Source of the DNA: Runella zeae DSM 19591
GTDB lineage: Bacteria; Bacteroidota; Bacteroidia; Cytophagales; Spirosomataceae
NCBI RefSeq assembly: GCF_000423565.1
Contig: NZ_KE384043.1
Span: forward strand, 1 to 53,324
Direction: 5' to 3'
Length of the DNA stretch: 53,324 nucleotides
Below, in pieces: positions 25,291 to 35,563 of the stretch. The notes below the pieces were generated by a model. It was not told the origin of the DNA. It saw only the letters and a program-made list of their open reading frames with translations, and made no database searches. How positions within the stretch are numbered: the stretch's first letter is position 1; each line of letters starts with the position of its first letter. Both the position numbers and the translations under genes were made by a program.

Positions 25291-26060
25291 TTTGTATGAG
25301 GTTAAAGTGGATGTTTGTAGTTAGGTTTTATTGAAAATTATTAGGATACTTTTACAAATTTACTGCAAAAGTAAGCCCATTTCTATAACTTTTTACTGTT
25401 AGTTGGGATAGATTTTTTAAAAACCCTCTTGTTTCAATACCAATTACGCCAATTTGTACGTTTAGGGCTACGCCTATCTGAGCTTTTTAACGATTTGTTT
25501 AGCTTTTTTAAAATAAATTTAAAGAAAGTAAACTAATGAAGGAAGTATACGCCTCAAAATTACTAAAAAATGCCTTTTGAATGCTATTGAAGCAAAAAAA
25601 ACTTCCATCAATCTCAGTAGCTCACAAGCTGCTTTGGGTAGGTCACACCTTGGCATTGGTTAGTTTTTCTTGAAAAAATTCAAAATTCTTACTCATCTCA
25701 GAAAGGTGGTAAGTAATAGAGCAAAATTTTTCGTGTGCTTATACGACTATAATTTGCACTGATGGAGATGCAAGGTGTGTTGGCGACATTGATTCAAAAG
25801 GATGATTTTGTTTTGGCTAATATAGAAAAAGTAGAACCTAACCCTTCTCGTGACGCTACCTTCCAAAAAGAACCTAAAAATGTACCTAAAACAATAGATA
25901 CCTAACTCTCTGAAAAAGGCACTAATTCGGAGCAAAATCAAAGATATTGTTATGTTAAAGGCAGGGATTTTGGGGTATATCTGGTTTGGTTAGACCATTT
26001 TTGCAAAAAATTCCTATTTTTACGCCCGTTTTCAACTCAAATCCGAATTTTAGACATACA
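25291..26060. other. 770-bp intergenic stretch between OmpA-like gene and pdhB
   Basis: AT-rich and without a convincing gene. The OmpA-like 5' region contains TACTTTTG (minus strand, 25373-25366). A plus-strand frame of 47 residues at 25762-25905 (MEMQGVLATLIQKDDFVLAN...) is protein-like but has no recognisable family, and could be the remnant of a lost gene. No palindromic repeat of the kind seen elsewhere in the window was noticed. Confidence 0.5.
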
Positions 26061-27044
26061 ATGAGACAAATACTTTTCCGTGAAGCCTTGCGTGAGGCCC
26101 TATCTGAAGAAATGCGCCGTGATGCGAGCGTATTCTTGATGGGAGAAGAAGTTGCCGAATATAATGGAGCCTATAAGGTGAGTCAAGGGATGCTTGACGA
26201 ATTTGGGCCAGAGAGAGTTATTGATACCCCTATCGCCGAATTGGGCTTTGCGGGGATTGGAGTAGGAGCGGGTATGAACGGACTGCGGCCTATCATTGAG
26301 TTTATGACTTTCAATTTCTCTTTGGTAGCTATCGACCAAGTAATCAACTCGGCTGCTAAAATCCTTTCGATGTCAGGTGGGCAATATAGCTGCCCTATTG
26401 TATTTCGGGGACCTACCGGTAATGCGGGGCAATTGGGAGCGCAGCACTCACAAAATTTTGAAAATTGGTACGCTAACACACCTGGTTTGAAGGTGGTCGT
26501 TCCTTCTAATCCATATGATGCCAAAGGCTTGCTTAAAGCGTCTATTCGTGACAATGACCCGGTGATTTTTATGGAGTCAGAGTTGATGTATGGCGACAAA
26601 GGGGAAGTGCCCGAAGAAGAATATATCATTCCATTGGGCAAAGCTGAAGTGAAAAAAGAAGGAAGTGATGTGACGATTGTTTCCTTTGGTAAGATGATTC
26701 CACGGGTAGTCAATCCTGCGATTGAGGAATTAGCGAAAATGGGCATTAATGCCGAGCTAGTAGATTTGAGGACTGTACGCCCGATTGATTATGACACTGT
26801 TATCAATTCCGTAAAGAAAACCAACCGTTGTGTAGTAGTAGAAGAAGCTTGGCCGCTTTCATCAATCGCTACTGAGTTGGCTTACATGATTCAACGCAAA
26901 GCGTTTGATTATTTGGATGCGCCCGTAATCCGTGTCAACAACATGGACGTATCGTTGCCATATGCCCCTACTTTGGTAGAAGCAACATTGCCAAGCGTAA
27001 AACGTACCATCGATGCTGTAAAAGCAGTGACTTACCAAAATTAA
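26061..27044 (+). CDS. pdhB: Pyruvate dehydrogenase E1 component, beta subunit
   Basis: 327 residues from ATG 26061 (MRQILFREALREALSEEM); 25 upstream in-frame residues are dispensable. The transketolase pyrimidine-binding domain has FLMGEEVAEYNGAYKVSQGM, DTPIAELGFAGIGVGAGMNG and the conserved FRGPTGNAGQLGAQHSQNFE. The transketolase C-terminal domain starts near VTIVSFGKM. It forms the thiamine diphosphate-dependent E1 heterotetramer with PdhA, decarboxylating pyruvate and acetylating the E2 lipoyl group. No alpha subunit or E2 gene is adjacent, which is common in Bacteroidota. A terminator follows. Confidence 0.95.
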   Translation: MRQILFREALREALSEEMRRDASVFLMGEEVAEYNGAYKVSQGMLDEFGPERVIDTPIAELGFAGIGVGAGMNGLRPIIEFMTFNFSLVAIDQVINSAAKILSMSGGQYSCPIVFRGPTGNAGQLGAQHSQNFENWYANTPGLKVVVPSNPYDAKGLLKASIRDNDPVIFMESELMYGDKGEVPEEEYIIPLGKAEVKKEGSDVTIVSFGKMIPRVVNPAIEELAKMGINAELVDLRTVRPIDYDTVINSVKKTNRCVVVEEAWPLSSIATELAYMIQRKAFDYLDAPVIRVNNMDVSLPYAPTLVEATLPSVKRTIDAVKAVTYQN

Positions 27045-27102
27045 TTGCTTTGAGTTCGATTTTAGAAATATACCAAAAGACTAAAGTTTTTTTGCTATAA
27101 TG

Positions 27103-27126
27103 AAAGGCCCCTATCAAGGGGCTTTT
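27103..27126 (+). terminator. Rho-independent terminator after pdhB
   Basis: Stem CCCCT/AGGGG extended by AAAG/CTTT with one bulged G, loop ATCA, then a T5 run. Located about 60 bp after the pdhB stop. Confidence 0.8.
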
Positions 27127-27206
27127 TGTTTGGCACGATTTTTTTGAGGATTTAAATATCATAAACCAATATTTTTGGAGTTATTAATCCAAAAATCTTT
27201 TTACCT

Positions 27207-27941
27207 ATGAAACAGTACCTCCAAACTCTTTTGATTGTAGCGGCTACTCAAGTGGGTGTCATTGCTCAGACAAGCATTCCGGCCGACAGTATCTTTAACA
27301 AGTATTATACCGCTACGGGTGGTAAGGCACTTTGGGATGGTGTTCAGACCTATTCTATCAAGCAATCGTATCGGGCGGGTACCGCCAATGACTATGATTT
27401 AGAAATAAGGGGCTCAATGCCACTTCAAGCAATTTCCAAAATCAGGACTATCATGAAGCGTGATTTTATATATGGTGTGAGAGGTACCGATGGCTGGGTA
27501 AAGATACCTATTGGAAGCCGTGATAAAGTAACCCAATTCCAAACAAGTGCCTTAAGCGATAAAGAAAAAGAAACCATGCGCCGGGAATTAGGAGACATTT
27601 TGGTGCCTTTTTACAATTATGCCCAAAAAGGCTACATTGCTACCGTAGTGGGCCAAGAAACCATCAATGGAAAGCAAGCTTACAATGTAGAATTGGAAGG
27701 GAAAGGCGTAAAATACAATCTCTATTTTGATGCTCTCAAAGGAGAATTGATTAGAGAAAAGTTGACGCTACCTACCAATGAAATCCAGACCCGTGACCAT
27801 ACTCAATACACTAAGTCAGCGTATGGATTGTCGTATCCTTCTGAATCGACTTTTGTGAGTAGCATCGACAAAAAAACAATGAAAGTAACTACCACAGTAG
27901 AGTTCAACGCCAAACTCCCGGATGACTCTTTTGTGAAGTAA
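27207..27941 (+). CDS. Exported LolA-like protein (lipoprotein-localisation fold)
   Basis: 244 residues with signal peptide MKQYLQTLLIVAATQVGVIAQ. The mature part begins with the ADSIFNKYYTATGGKALWD helix typical of secreted Bacteroidota proteins of the LolA/LolB fold. It continues with alternating strands (ISKIRTIMKRDFIYGVRGTD, GKQAYNVELEGKGVKYNLYF) and ends in a TVEFNAKLPDDSF segment. Proteins of this shape carry or sense lipid moieties in the periplasm, though this paralogue is uncharacterised. It sits just upstream of the TamB-TamL pair, which fits an envelope role. Confidence 0.75.
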   Translation: MKQYLQTLLIVAATQVGVIAQTSIPADSIFNKYYTATGGKALWDGVQTYSIKQSYRAGTANDYDLEIRGSMPLQAISKIRTIMKRDFIYGVRGTDGWVKIPIGSRDKVTQFQTSALSDKEKETMRRELGDILVPFYNYAQKGYIATVVGQETINGKQAYNVELEGKGVKYNLYFDALKGELIREKLTLPTNEIQTRDHTQYTKSAYGLSYPSESTFVSSIDKKTMKVTTTVEFNAKLPDDSFVK

Positions 27942-28017
27942 TAGAGTAATTTATTGCTCGAATTATCCACCTTAACTATGCGCTTTTAGAAGTGCAGCGT
28001 TAGCATTTTATAGCATT

Positions 28018-31000
28018 TTGAGAAAAGTCGGTAAAATCATCCTGTTTATTTTCCTGGGGCTATTGCTGTTTTTGGGAACTGCGATTGTTTGGTTGCAAAC
28101 AGGAGCAGGTCAAGACTGGCTTACGCGGAGGGTAGTGTCGTATTTGCGGCAAAAACTCCAAACGCGGGTAGAAGTAGCTCAAGTGAGGTTTCAACTGCCC
28201 GACTGGGTTGAGTTAAAGGAGGTGTATTTGGAAGACAAACATCGGGATACTTTACTGGCGGGTGGGCGTTTGTTTGTGGATTTGGATGTTTGGGGCCTTT
28301 TACAAAATAAAGTAGGTATCAATGAAATACAATTGGAAAATATTGTACTGAATGTCCACCGAACTTTACCTGATACTACTTTCAATTTTGCTTTTATTAC
28401 ACAAGCTTTTGCAAGTCCTGATGCTGCTCCCGATACGGCATCGACCCCTTTGGATATGCGCCTTGATGCTATATCACTCAAAAACGTCAACTTACAATAC
28501 CGCGATGCCCTCATCGGGACCGATGCGAAGCTATGGCTGAAGGATTCAAAAGTGACATTTTCGGCTTTCAATCCTTCCTACAATCGTTATCATTTGAGCA
28601 CTACACTGCTCAATGAAGGCAAAGGCTCCGTGAGAATGTATGCGCCGCTCCGCGCTCCTGCCGTAGCTTCTGATAGTGCCGTGGTGGTGTCTTCAGCTTC
28701 TGATTCTCTAGATATAAAGCTGGGTAAAATCCGTGTAGAAAACTATGAGTTAAATTATGTTGACGAAACACAAAAACTCAAAACAGGCGCAAAGATTGGG
28801 ACGTTGGAGCTTGAAAGTGAACAGTTGTTTTTAGAAAAACTAGCCGTATCACTCAAAAAACTAGCCTTAAACAATTCAAGTTTGGTTTATAAAACCGATA
28901 GCTTGGACATAGACCTTAGTCAAGTCAATACATTACTCGAAGATTTTAAGTTTACCTCCAATTTGATTGAAGGTAAGCTTAAATCGGCTAGTATGGCCGA
29001 AAAAAGAGGGTTTGTATTACGGCAGTTTCAAACCAACTTTGTGTATTCGGATACGCAGGCGTCTCTTCAAAATCTGTTGGTACAAACCAATGAAACTACG
29101 CTTCGTAACAAAGCCATACTCCGCTATCGTTCGCCCGAAGAATTATCAAAAAATATCGGGAATCTAGCCGTAGAAATCAATCTACAAGATAGCAAGCTGG
29201 GTTTTAAGGATGTATTGACTTGGATGCCATCGCTTCGTAAAACCCCGCCCTTTGACAAAAATCCCAATGCTGTTGTCAAACTCAATGGCGTGGTAGAAGG
29301 CAAAGTGGGAAATCTTATTTTGAAAAAAATAGACGTAAGTACCTTGCAAGGAACACGTCTAAAAATGGAAGGTAGAATAGCGGGATTGCCCGAACCTACA
29401 AAAGTCATATTAGACTTAAAACTAAGCGAACTGGCTACCACCAAAGCTGACATCGAACGACTCTTGCCCAAAGATGCCTTGCCTACGTCGATTGACATAC
29501 CTGGCCGATTGGTGATGACTGGTACTTTAAAAGGCAAAGCGGATGACCTCACTATCAATACTAAATTAGGGTCTGATTTGGGAGAAGCGGCTTTTGACGG
29601 TAATTTGAAAAATTTTGCAAAAGCCAAAAATCAAGCTTATCAAGGGACTTTAGTTTTAAAAGAGTTTAATGCGGGAAAATTGCTGAAACAGCCCCCTGAG
29701 CAGTTGGGTAAGTTGTCGTTGTCGGTAACCGTAGATGGACAAGGGATTGACCCAAAAACGCTGCAAGCTGATTTGAAAGGTACGCTTGAGAGCGCAGATG
29801 TTAAAGGATATACTTACAACAATCTAAACTTAGCGGGGACTTATCGGCAACAAGTGGCAGATTTTAAAGCCGACATAGAAGACGCAAATGCTACCCTACG
29901 GCTTTCGGCGCAGGCTGATTTGAGCACAGAATTTCCGGTCGTAAAATCGGAAGTAGAGATTGAAAAGCTACGTTTTAAACCACTGAATTTGTATGCGGAG
30001 GATTTGGGAATAAAAGGAAAGATTAAAGTAGATTTTGTATCTACCAATCCTGAGGACCCTCGCGGGACTTTGAGCGTAGAAAATGGCGTGTTGATCCAAG
30101 ACGGCAAAGAAATACCGCTTCAAGAGGTTCAAGTAAGACTAGAGAATCAAAAGGGACAACGTTTGGCGCTCATAGAAGCTCCTTTTTTGAAAGCCCAAGC
30201 TAGTGGACAGTTTCGCTATGCCCAATTGGCGGATATAGTGTTGACCGAAATCAATCGGTATTTTGCCGTTCCTGATATCAAATACAAACCTATTACGGAG
30301 CCTTATCAGCTTGTGTTGGATGGAAAAGTGGCCAACCACCCTGCTATCAAAGCTTTTGTACCAGAGCTGACCAAAATGGATACCGTGAGGTTTTCGATGC
30401 AGCTCAATAGTCAGCAAGATACTACTTTAAAAATGAGCCTTATCGCGCCTTTGATAGAGTACGATAGCTCAACCGTCGAAAAGGCAACTTTTAGCTTGAT
30501 AGGCGCTAACAATAAAGCCCAATACCATACCCATGTTGACAAAATTACGTACAATACCTACCAAATAAAACGTACTAACTTAGAGGGGCAAATTGCCAAT
30601 AATATCGTAGGTTTTAATCTCGTGCTCAAAGATTCTCTTGATAAAGACCGACATGGAGTAGAAGGAGCACTTGCGGCAGTGGGGAGCAATTACCGTCTGC
30701 AATTACGTCGTCGGGCGTTGCTATTAGATTATAAGCCTTGGCAGGCCGATTCTACGGGATATGTCCAATTTGGAAAAGAAGGGCTATTGGTCAGGCAATT
30801 TGTACTATCCCAAAACCGTCAAAGGCTTTTTGTAAATAGCGAAACAAATATCCCCAATGGGCCTATCAGAGTAGAAATGGATAGCCTCAATCTACGCCCA
30901 TTGGTAGCGATAGCTGCCGATTCTATGCTCGTAGGAGGAGTATTGGCTGGTAATGTGCTTCTGCAAAACTATACTCAAACGCCTGTTTTTACGGGCAATT

Positions 31001-32784
31001 TTTCGATTCGTAATCTTAAGTTTACGGACATCTTGATAGGAGACTTGAAGGTGAAAGCCGATAATCAGTCAGCTGATAATATCGCTGCGGAAGCCACCCT
31101 TCAAAGCCCCCAAAATGATGTAAGGCTGACGGGTAATTATCTTCTTAAAAACAAAAACCCGCTGAATCTCAAATTAGACATTGCTCGCTTAGGGATGCAG
31201 ACTGTAGAGGCGTTTAGCGCAGGTCAGCTACGTCGTACGAAAGGAAGCTTATCGGGGCAAGCTACTATCAAAGGAGCGATTGACAAGCCTCAGATTGAAG
31301 GTCGAATGGCTTTTGATAGTGTTTCATTTAATGTGACCCAACTGGGCGCCACTTATCGAATCAACAAAAGCGATTTGCAATTTAAGGGTTCAGAAATCCT
31401 CCTTCAGAAATTTGTAGTGAGTGATACTACTAATCAGCCCTTACAAATCGACGGTAAAATCAATATAGCTAAGGTACCCGAAGTAGCTTATGATCTCAAT
31501 ATAGCTGGGAAGAATTTTACGGTACTCAATGCTACCCGCAAAGAAAACGAGTTCTTTTACGGCAAAGGTATTGTAGATGCAAATTTACACGTGGCAGGCG
31601 TAGGCAGTACACCTACGATTGATGGGTCAGTGAAGTTGAAAGAAGGAAGTGACATTACGGTTATTTTGCCTGATGAATCGCTTGGAGAAAATGCCGCCGA
31701 AGGGATTGTGGAATTTGTCAATCTCAAAAACCCTGCGGCTATGGGGGTAGATAGTACCAAAGAAGAAGCACCACATTATAGCTCCGAAATATCGCTCAAT
31801 CTAGAAGCGGATGACCGTTCACAACTGACTATTGTGGTGGATGAACTCAACGGCGACAATCTCAAAGTAAGGGGAAATGCTCAGCTAAATGCTGGTATTT
31901 CAGAAAGTGGACAAGTGTTTATTTTAGGATTATACGAAATCACGCAAGGTTCTTATGATTTGACATTTGAAATCTTAAAGCGTGGATTTACCATCCAAAA
32001 AGGTAGTCGCCTTATTTGGGCAGGCGACCCCATGAAAGCTGATGTTGATATTACGGCGGTGTATCCTGTTACGGCCGAACTAAGAGCACTTAACGCTGAC
32101 GCAGCTAAATATGGTAAAGTACCCTTGCAAGTACTGCTCAAAATGCAGGGAAGCTTAGAAAAACCGCAAATCAGTTTTGATATACGTCCTGATGCTACTA
32201 AGCTATCAAGTGATGATCTTAGCAAACTCAATAACGATAATATTTTTGGCGAAATGAGAAACAACGCCGTAATGATGAACAAGCAAGTTTTTTCATTATT
32301 GGTTTTGAATAAATTTTCGGGAGAGCAATCATCCGATTTCTTTTCCAATGTCAATCCTGAGCTTATCGCCCGTGAAAGTGTAAGCAAACTCCTTACCGAT
32401 CAGCTCAATATGTTGGCTTCTGACTTGATAAAAGGGGTAAAGCTAGATTTCAATCTAAACTCTACTTCGGTAGCTACGGCTACTGGCAATGCTGCCCAAA
32501 CCGATTTGAATGTGGGCTTGAGCAAAGCGTTTTTGGACGACCGCCTGACTGTCAACGTGGGACGTAATTTTGAAATTGAAAACGGAGCGAGAGCAGCCCG
32601 TTCGACGGAGATTGTTGACAATGTCAATATCAATTACAACCTTACTCGTGATGGCCGCTATGCCTTCCGTGCTTATCGCAAAAACCAATACCAAGCGGTT
32701 TTGGAAGGGTTTATTGTGGAAACAGGAGTGAGTTTTGCGGTGGTAATGGATTACGACAAAATCAAGGAAATTTTCAAAAAATAG
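28018..32784 (+). CDS. tamB: TamB-type translocation/assembly protein
   Basis: 1588 residues. One N-terminal membrane anchor (VGKIILFIFLGLLLFLGTAI) is followed by a very long beta-rich AsmA/TamB repeat region. The C-terminal DUF490/TamB domain (about 1180-1588) includes RGNAQLNAGISESGQVFILG and SRLIWAGDPMKADVDITAVY. It spans the periplasm as a hydrophobic groove and works with an Omp85 partner, which is the next gene. The start is a TTG at 28018: the frame is closed by a TAA at 27973 and no ATG or GTG lies between. The next gene starts 21 bp downstream. Confidence 0.93.
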   Translation: MRKVGKIILFIFLGLLLFLGTAIVWLQTGAGQDWLTRRVVSYLRQKLQTRVEVAQVRFQLPDWVELKEVYLEDKHRDTLLAGGRLFVDLDVWGLLQNKVGINEIQLENIVLNVHRTLPDTTFNFAFITQAFASPDAAPDTASTPLDMRLDAISLKNVNLQYRDALIGTDAKLWLKDSKVTFSAFNPSYNRYHLSTTLLNEGKGSVRMYAPLRAPAVASDSAVVVSSASDSLDIKLGKIRVENYELNYVDETQKLKTGAKIGTLELESEQLFLEKLAVSLKKLALNNSSLVYKTDSLDIDLSQVNTLLEDFKFTSNLIEGKLKSASMAEKRGFVLRQFQTNFVYSDTQASLQNLLVQTNETTLRNKAILRYRSPEELSKNIGNLAVEINLQDSKLGFKDVLTWMPSLRKTPPFDKNPNAVVKLNGVVEGKVGNLILKKIDVSTLQGTRLKMEGRIAGLPEPTKVILDLKLSELATTKADIERLLPKDALPTSIDIPGRLVMTGTLKGKADDLTINTKLGSDLGEAAFDGNLKNFAKAKNQAYQGTLVLKEFNAGKLLKQPPEQLGKLSLSVTVDGQGIDPKTLQADLKGTLESADVKGYTYNNLNLAGTYRQQVADFKADIEDANATLRLSAQADLSTEFPVVKSEVEIEKLRFKPLNLYAEDLGIKGKIKVDFVSTNPEDPRGTLSVENGVLIQDGKEIPLQEVQVRLENQKGQRLALIEAPFLKAQASGQFRYAQLADIVLTEINRYFAVPDIKYKPITEPYQLVLDGKVANHPAIKAFVPELTKMDTVRFSMQLNSQQDTTLKMSLIAPLIEYDSSTVEKATFSLIGANNKAQYHTHVDKITYNTYQIKRTNLEGQIANNIVGFNLVLKDSLDKDRHGVEGALAAVGSNYRLQLRRRALLLDYKPWQADSTGYVQFGKEGLLVRQFVLSQNRQRLFVNSETNIPNGPIRVEMDSLNLRPLVAIAADSMLVGGVLAGNVLLQNYTQTPVFTGNFSIRNLKFTDILIGDLKVKADNQSADNIAAEATLQSPQNDVRLTGNYLLKNKNPLNLKLDIARLGMQTVEAFSAGQLRRTKGSLSGQATIKGAIDKPQIEGRMAFDSVSFNVTQLGATYRINKSDLQFKGSEILLQKFVVSDTTNQPLQIDGKINIAKVPEVAYDLNIAGKNFTVLNATRKENEFFYGKGIVDANLHVAGVGSTPTIDGSVKLKEGSDITVILPDESLGENAAEGIVEFVNLKNPAAMGVDSTKEEAPHYSSEISLNLEADDRSQLTIVVDELNGDNLKVRGNAQLNAGISESGQVFILGLYEITQGSYDLTFEILKRGFTIQKGSRLIWAGDPMKADVDITAVYPVTAELRALNADAAKYGKVPLQVLLKMQGSLEKPQISFDIRPDATKLSSDDLSKLNNDNIFGEMRNNAVMMNKQVFSLLVLNKFSGEQSSDFFSNVNPELIARESVSKLLTDQLNMLASDLIKGVKLDFNLNSTSVATATGNAAQTDLNVGLSKAFLDDRLTVNVGRNFEIENGARAARSTEIVDNVNINYNLTRDGRYAFRAYRKNQYQAVLEGFIVETGVSFAVVMDYDKIKEIFKK

Positions 32785-32805
32785 TTTTAGAAAACAGGAT
32801 TAAGC

Positions 32806-35151
32806 GTGATTACAAGATTCAACATCATTTTTGTATTATTGGCTGTATGGCTCTCTAGCTGTTCGGTTTCGCGTTATTTGCCTCCCAATGAAAGCATATA
32901 TACGGGTGCCGAAGTAAAAATGGTGGCGGATTCGACGATTGCATCTAAAGTTTCAAAAACAGTAAAAGAAGAAATAGAGCCTATCATAAGGCCCAAACCC
33001 AATACGGTGCTGCTGGGGTTTCCTTACAAAGTATGGTTGTACTATGTACTGGGAGAGCCTAAAAAAGAAAAAAGCTTCCGTGGATGGTTCCGAAAGAGAT
33101 TTGGGGAGCCACCTGTATTTGCGAGCCGTCGGGCTGTCACCACCAACAGTGCTATCATAGGCAATTATCTCAACAATGAAGGCTACTTTAGGTCGAGCGC
33201 TACGGGAGAGCTGACCGAAAGCAAGCGTAAATCAAAGGCGACTTATACGGTATATCTGAAACCTCGCTATACTATCAATAGTGTACAGTTTATAAAACCT
33301 GATTCAAACATTAGCGTCTTTTCTAAAAGACTAGGTGATGTTGCCCCAAAAACACTCCTTAAAGTAGGAAATCCGTATCGGTTGAGTGTGATTGAGGAAG
33401 AGCGGAATCGTGTAGAACGTGAACTTAAAAAACAAGGGTTTTATTATTTTCGCCCCGATTACCTCATCGTCAAAGCGGATACTAACCTCAATAATCATAA
33501 GGTAAATTTGTACGTAGAGCTTAAACCGAATACGACGCAGTTGGCTCTAAAAACGTATTTTATTCAAAACATCTATGTTATTTCTGACAATGGAAGTCTG
33601 AAAAAAGATACTGTGCCGAGTCTAGTGGGACGAAGAAGCGGTGTCCGAATTGTGGACCCTTCCCAATCGTATAAACCAAGAATCTTTTTTGATGCCATTG
33701 GATTTCGTAGAGGGGCTATGTATAGCAGCGAAGTGCATGATGTGTCGCTTTCGCGCCTCATCAACCTCAAAAATTTTAAGTTTGTCAAAAATCAATTTGA
33801 ATTGGTTCCTCGTTCAGATTCAGCATTTTTGGATGTATATTATTACTTGACTCCGCTCAAAAAGAAAACACTTCGGGCCGAAATAAGTGCCGTGACCAAG
33901 TCTAATAACCTCACTGGTACGCAGTTTAATCTAACCTGGCTCAACCGCAATCTTTTTAGAGGTGCAGAGCAGCTTCGTCTCAATGCCACGGCTGGCTTGG
34001 ACGTACAGCTAGGGGGTAATCGCAACGCCAATGTCAGAGATTTTTATCGTACAAGTTTTGAAGCCGAGTTGTCTTTTCCAAGATTTGTTTTGCCTTTTTA
34101 TCGAGTAAGGCCCGAAAAAAGTCAAGGTCTTCCCAAAACCACTTTGACTACGGGTTTTGAACGGTTGACTCAGCAGGGGCTTTATACCCAAACCTCCATT
34201 AAGTTTAATTGGGGGTATAGCTGGCGTAAAAGCACCGAGTTTGAGCATACCTTATTGCCGATTGCGCTCAATATAGTGCAGCCTACCAATATCAACGGAG
34301 AGGCATTTTTGAATTTGATTACAGACCCTTTTGCCAAACCCCAAGACTTACTTCGCTATTTCAGAATTTTGGAGAATAGGCTCATTTTAGGGGCACAATA
34401 CAATGTTACGTATACGCCTACACCTCGGCCATTAAGTAAAAACAACTTTGTATTTACGGGCGGAATCGATATAGCTGGTAATGTAGCGGGGTTACTTGCC
34501 AAAGGGCGTGATGAAGTGGGAATGGTGTTTGGAATCCCTTATGAACAATACGCTCGCTTCGATTTTGAGATGCGTTATTATCGAGAGGTGAGTAAAACCA
34601 TGAAATGGGCCAGTCGGGTATTGGCAGGAGTCGGGATACCGTATGGGAATTCGTTATCAATGCCGCAGTTTAAACAGTATTTTGGGGGGGGAACCAACGG
34701 TATTCGGGCTTTTAGGGCGCGTACTTTAGGCCCGGGGAGCTATCAGCCCGATTCGGTTACGGCGAGTATTTTCGGAAATGCCTCTTTTGGTGATATTCGC
34801 TTGGAAGCGAGTACTGAATTACGGTTGAGATTTAGCCAATATTTTGAAGGAGCGATGTTTGTGGATGCCGGTAATATATGGATGTATCGAAATTATGATG
34901 ATTCATTTTATCTACCCGAAGATAATGCCGTATTTACCAATCAATTTTACAAGCAAGTAGCCGTAGGAGGAGGGTTAGGGCTGCGGATTGTTACGCCTTT
35001 TGTGTTGTTACGTTTAGATTTGGCTACGCCTTTCCGTAAGCCTTGGCTTCCCGAAAATGAGAGATGGGTATTCAATCAGTTTGATTTTGGAAACAAAAGC
35101 TGGCGGAAAGAAAATCTGGTTTTCAATATTGCCGTTGGGTATTCATTCTAG
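32806..35151 (+). CDS. tamL: TamL: lipoprotein BamA/TamA-family outer-membrane protein
   Basis: 781 residues. A lipoprotein signal peptide MITRFNIIFVLLAVWLSSC (lipobox Cys19) distinguishes the Bacteroidota TamL from TamA. POTRA-like domains are at about 30-330 (for example YTINSVQFIKPDSNISVFSK), then a 16-strand Omp85 barrel. The L6-loop motif is near FGGGTNGIRAFRARTLGPGS, and a C-terminal barrel strand ends VGYSF. It is probably the outer-membrane partner of TamB encoded just upstream (21 bp gap). The start is GTG 32806; no ATG gives the signal peptide. Confidence 0.93.
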   Translation: MITRFNIIFVLLAVWLSSCSVSRYLPPNESIYTGAEVKMVADSTIASKVSKTVKEEIEPIIRPKPNTVLLGFPYKVWLYYVLGEPKKEKSFRGWFRKRFGEPPVFASRRAVTTNSAIIGNYLNNEGYFRSSATGELTESKRKSKATYTVYLKPRYTINSVQFIKPDSNISVFSKRLGDVAPKTLLKVGNPYRLSVIEEERNRVERELKKQGFYYFRPDYLIVKADTNLNNHKVNLYVELKPNTTQLALKTYFIQNIYVISDNGSLKKDTVPSLVGRRSGVRIVDPSQSYKPRIFFDAIGFRRGAMYSSEVHDVSLSRLINLKNFKFVKNQFELVPRSDSAFLDVYYYLTPLKKKTLRAEISAVTKSNNLTGTQFNLTWLNRNLFRGAEQLRLNATAGLDVQLGGNRNANVRDFYRTSFEAELSFPRFVLPFYRVRPEKSQGLPKTTLTTGFERLTQQGLYTQTSIKFNWGYSWRKSTEFEHTLLPIALNIVQPTNINGEAFLNLITDPFAKPQDLLRYFRILENRLILGAQYNVTYTPTPRPLSKNNFVFTGGIDIAGNVAGLLAKGRDEVGMVFGIPYEQYARFDFEMRYYREVSKTMKWASRVLAGVGIPYGNSLSMPQFKQYFGGGTNGIRAFRARTLGPGSYQPDSVTASIFGNASFGDIRLEASTELRLRFSQYFEGAMFVDAGNIWMYRNYDDSFYLPEDNAVFTNQFYKQVAVGGGLGLRIVTPFVLLRLDLATPFRKPWLPENERWVFNQFDFGNKSWRKENLVFNIAVGYSF

Positions 35152-35156
35152 CCTCT

Positions 35157-35549
35157 AAAACATGAATCATCCCAAGCAAGCATTTAAGATCTGAAAATTT
35201 TTGTCGTAAAAGCTAAGACAAATAGTTTAGATTTGACTTCTCTGAAGTTATTGGTGTGAAGGCGAAGAACTTCCTATTGCAAAGGCTTCTGTGATGCTAT
35301 TCTTTCACAACAGCCTTCTTATTTTCTGCCTCGGAGAGGCTCAATGTTTGTAGTTCTCAAGTCCCTAACAAAAAAACGACTTCGGAGAAGTCAAACATAA
35401 CAGGAAGGGTAAAATCAAAAGATATTTGTAAAAAGCTACCATAATAAGCAAAAAAAACCTTCTGTTTGCATTTGAGAGTTTATACCTACTCAAACACGAA
35501 TCTGAAGGTTTTTTTATGAATCATCTAAAGTCGGGATGATTCATGTTTT
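35157..35549. mobile_element. Non-coding element with 17-bp terminal inverted repeats (MITE-like)
   Basis: AAAACATGAATCATCCC at 35157-35173 is the exact reverse complement of 35533-35549. Nested inside are GACTTCTCTGAAGT (from 35235) opposite ACTTCGGAGAAGTC (35379-35392), GCCTCGGAGAGGC (35328-35340) and a 12-bp perfect A7CCTTC/GAAGGT7 stem (35451-35515). No reading frame of note lies within. It fills the whole gap between convergent tamL and purQ. No target-site duplication is obvious. It could instead be an elaborate bidirectional terminator. Confidence 0.55.
35451..35515. terminator. Bidirectional terminator between tamL and purQ
   Basis: AAAAAAACCTTC and GAAGGTTTTTTT are perfectly complementary, with an inner TTTGAG/CTCAAA helper stem. 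The A-run before and the T-run after allow termination in both directions, and it lies between the two convergent genes. Confidence 0.7.
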
Positions 35550-35563
35550 TGATCTTAATTTTT

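Noticed and set aside
26183-26746. 187-residue minus-strand frame opposite pdhB
   Set aside because: Antisense to the highly conserved PdhB sequence; codon content reflects the true gene.
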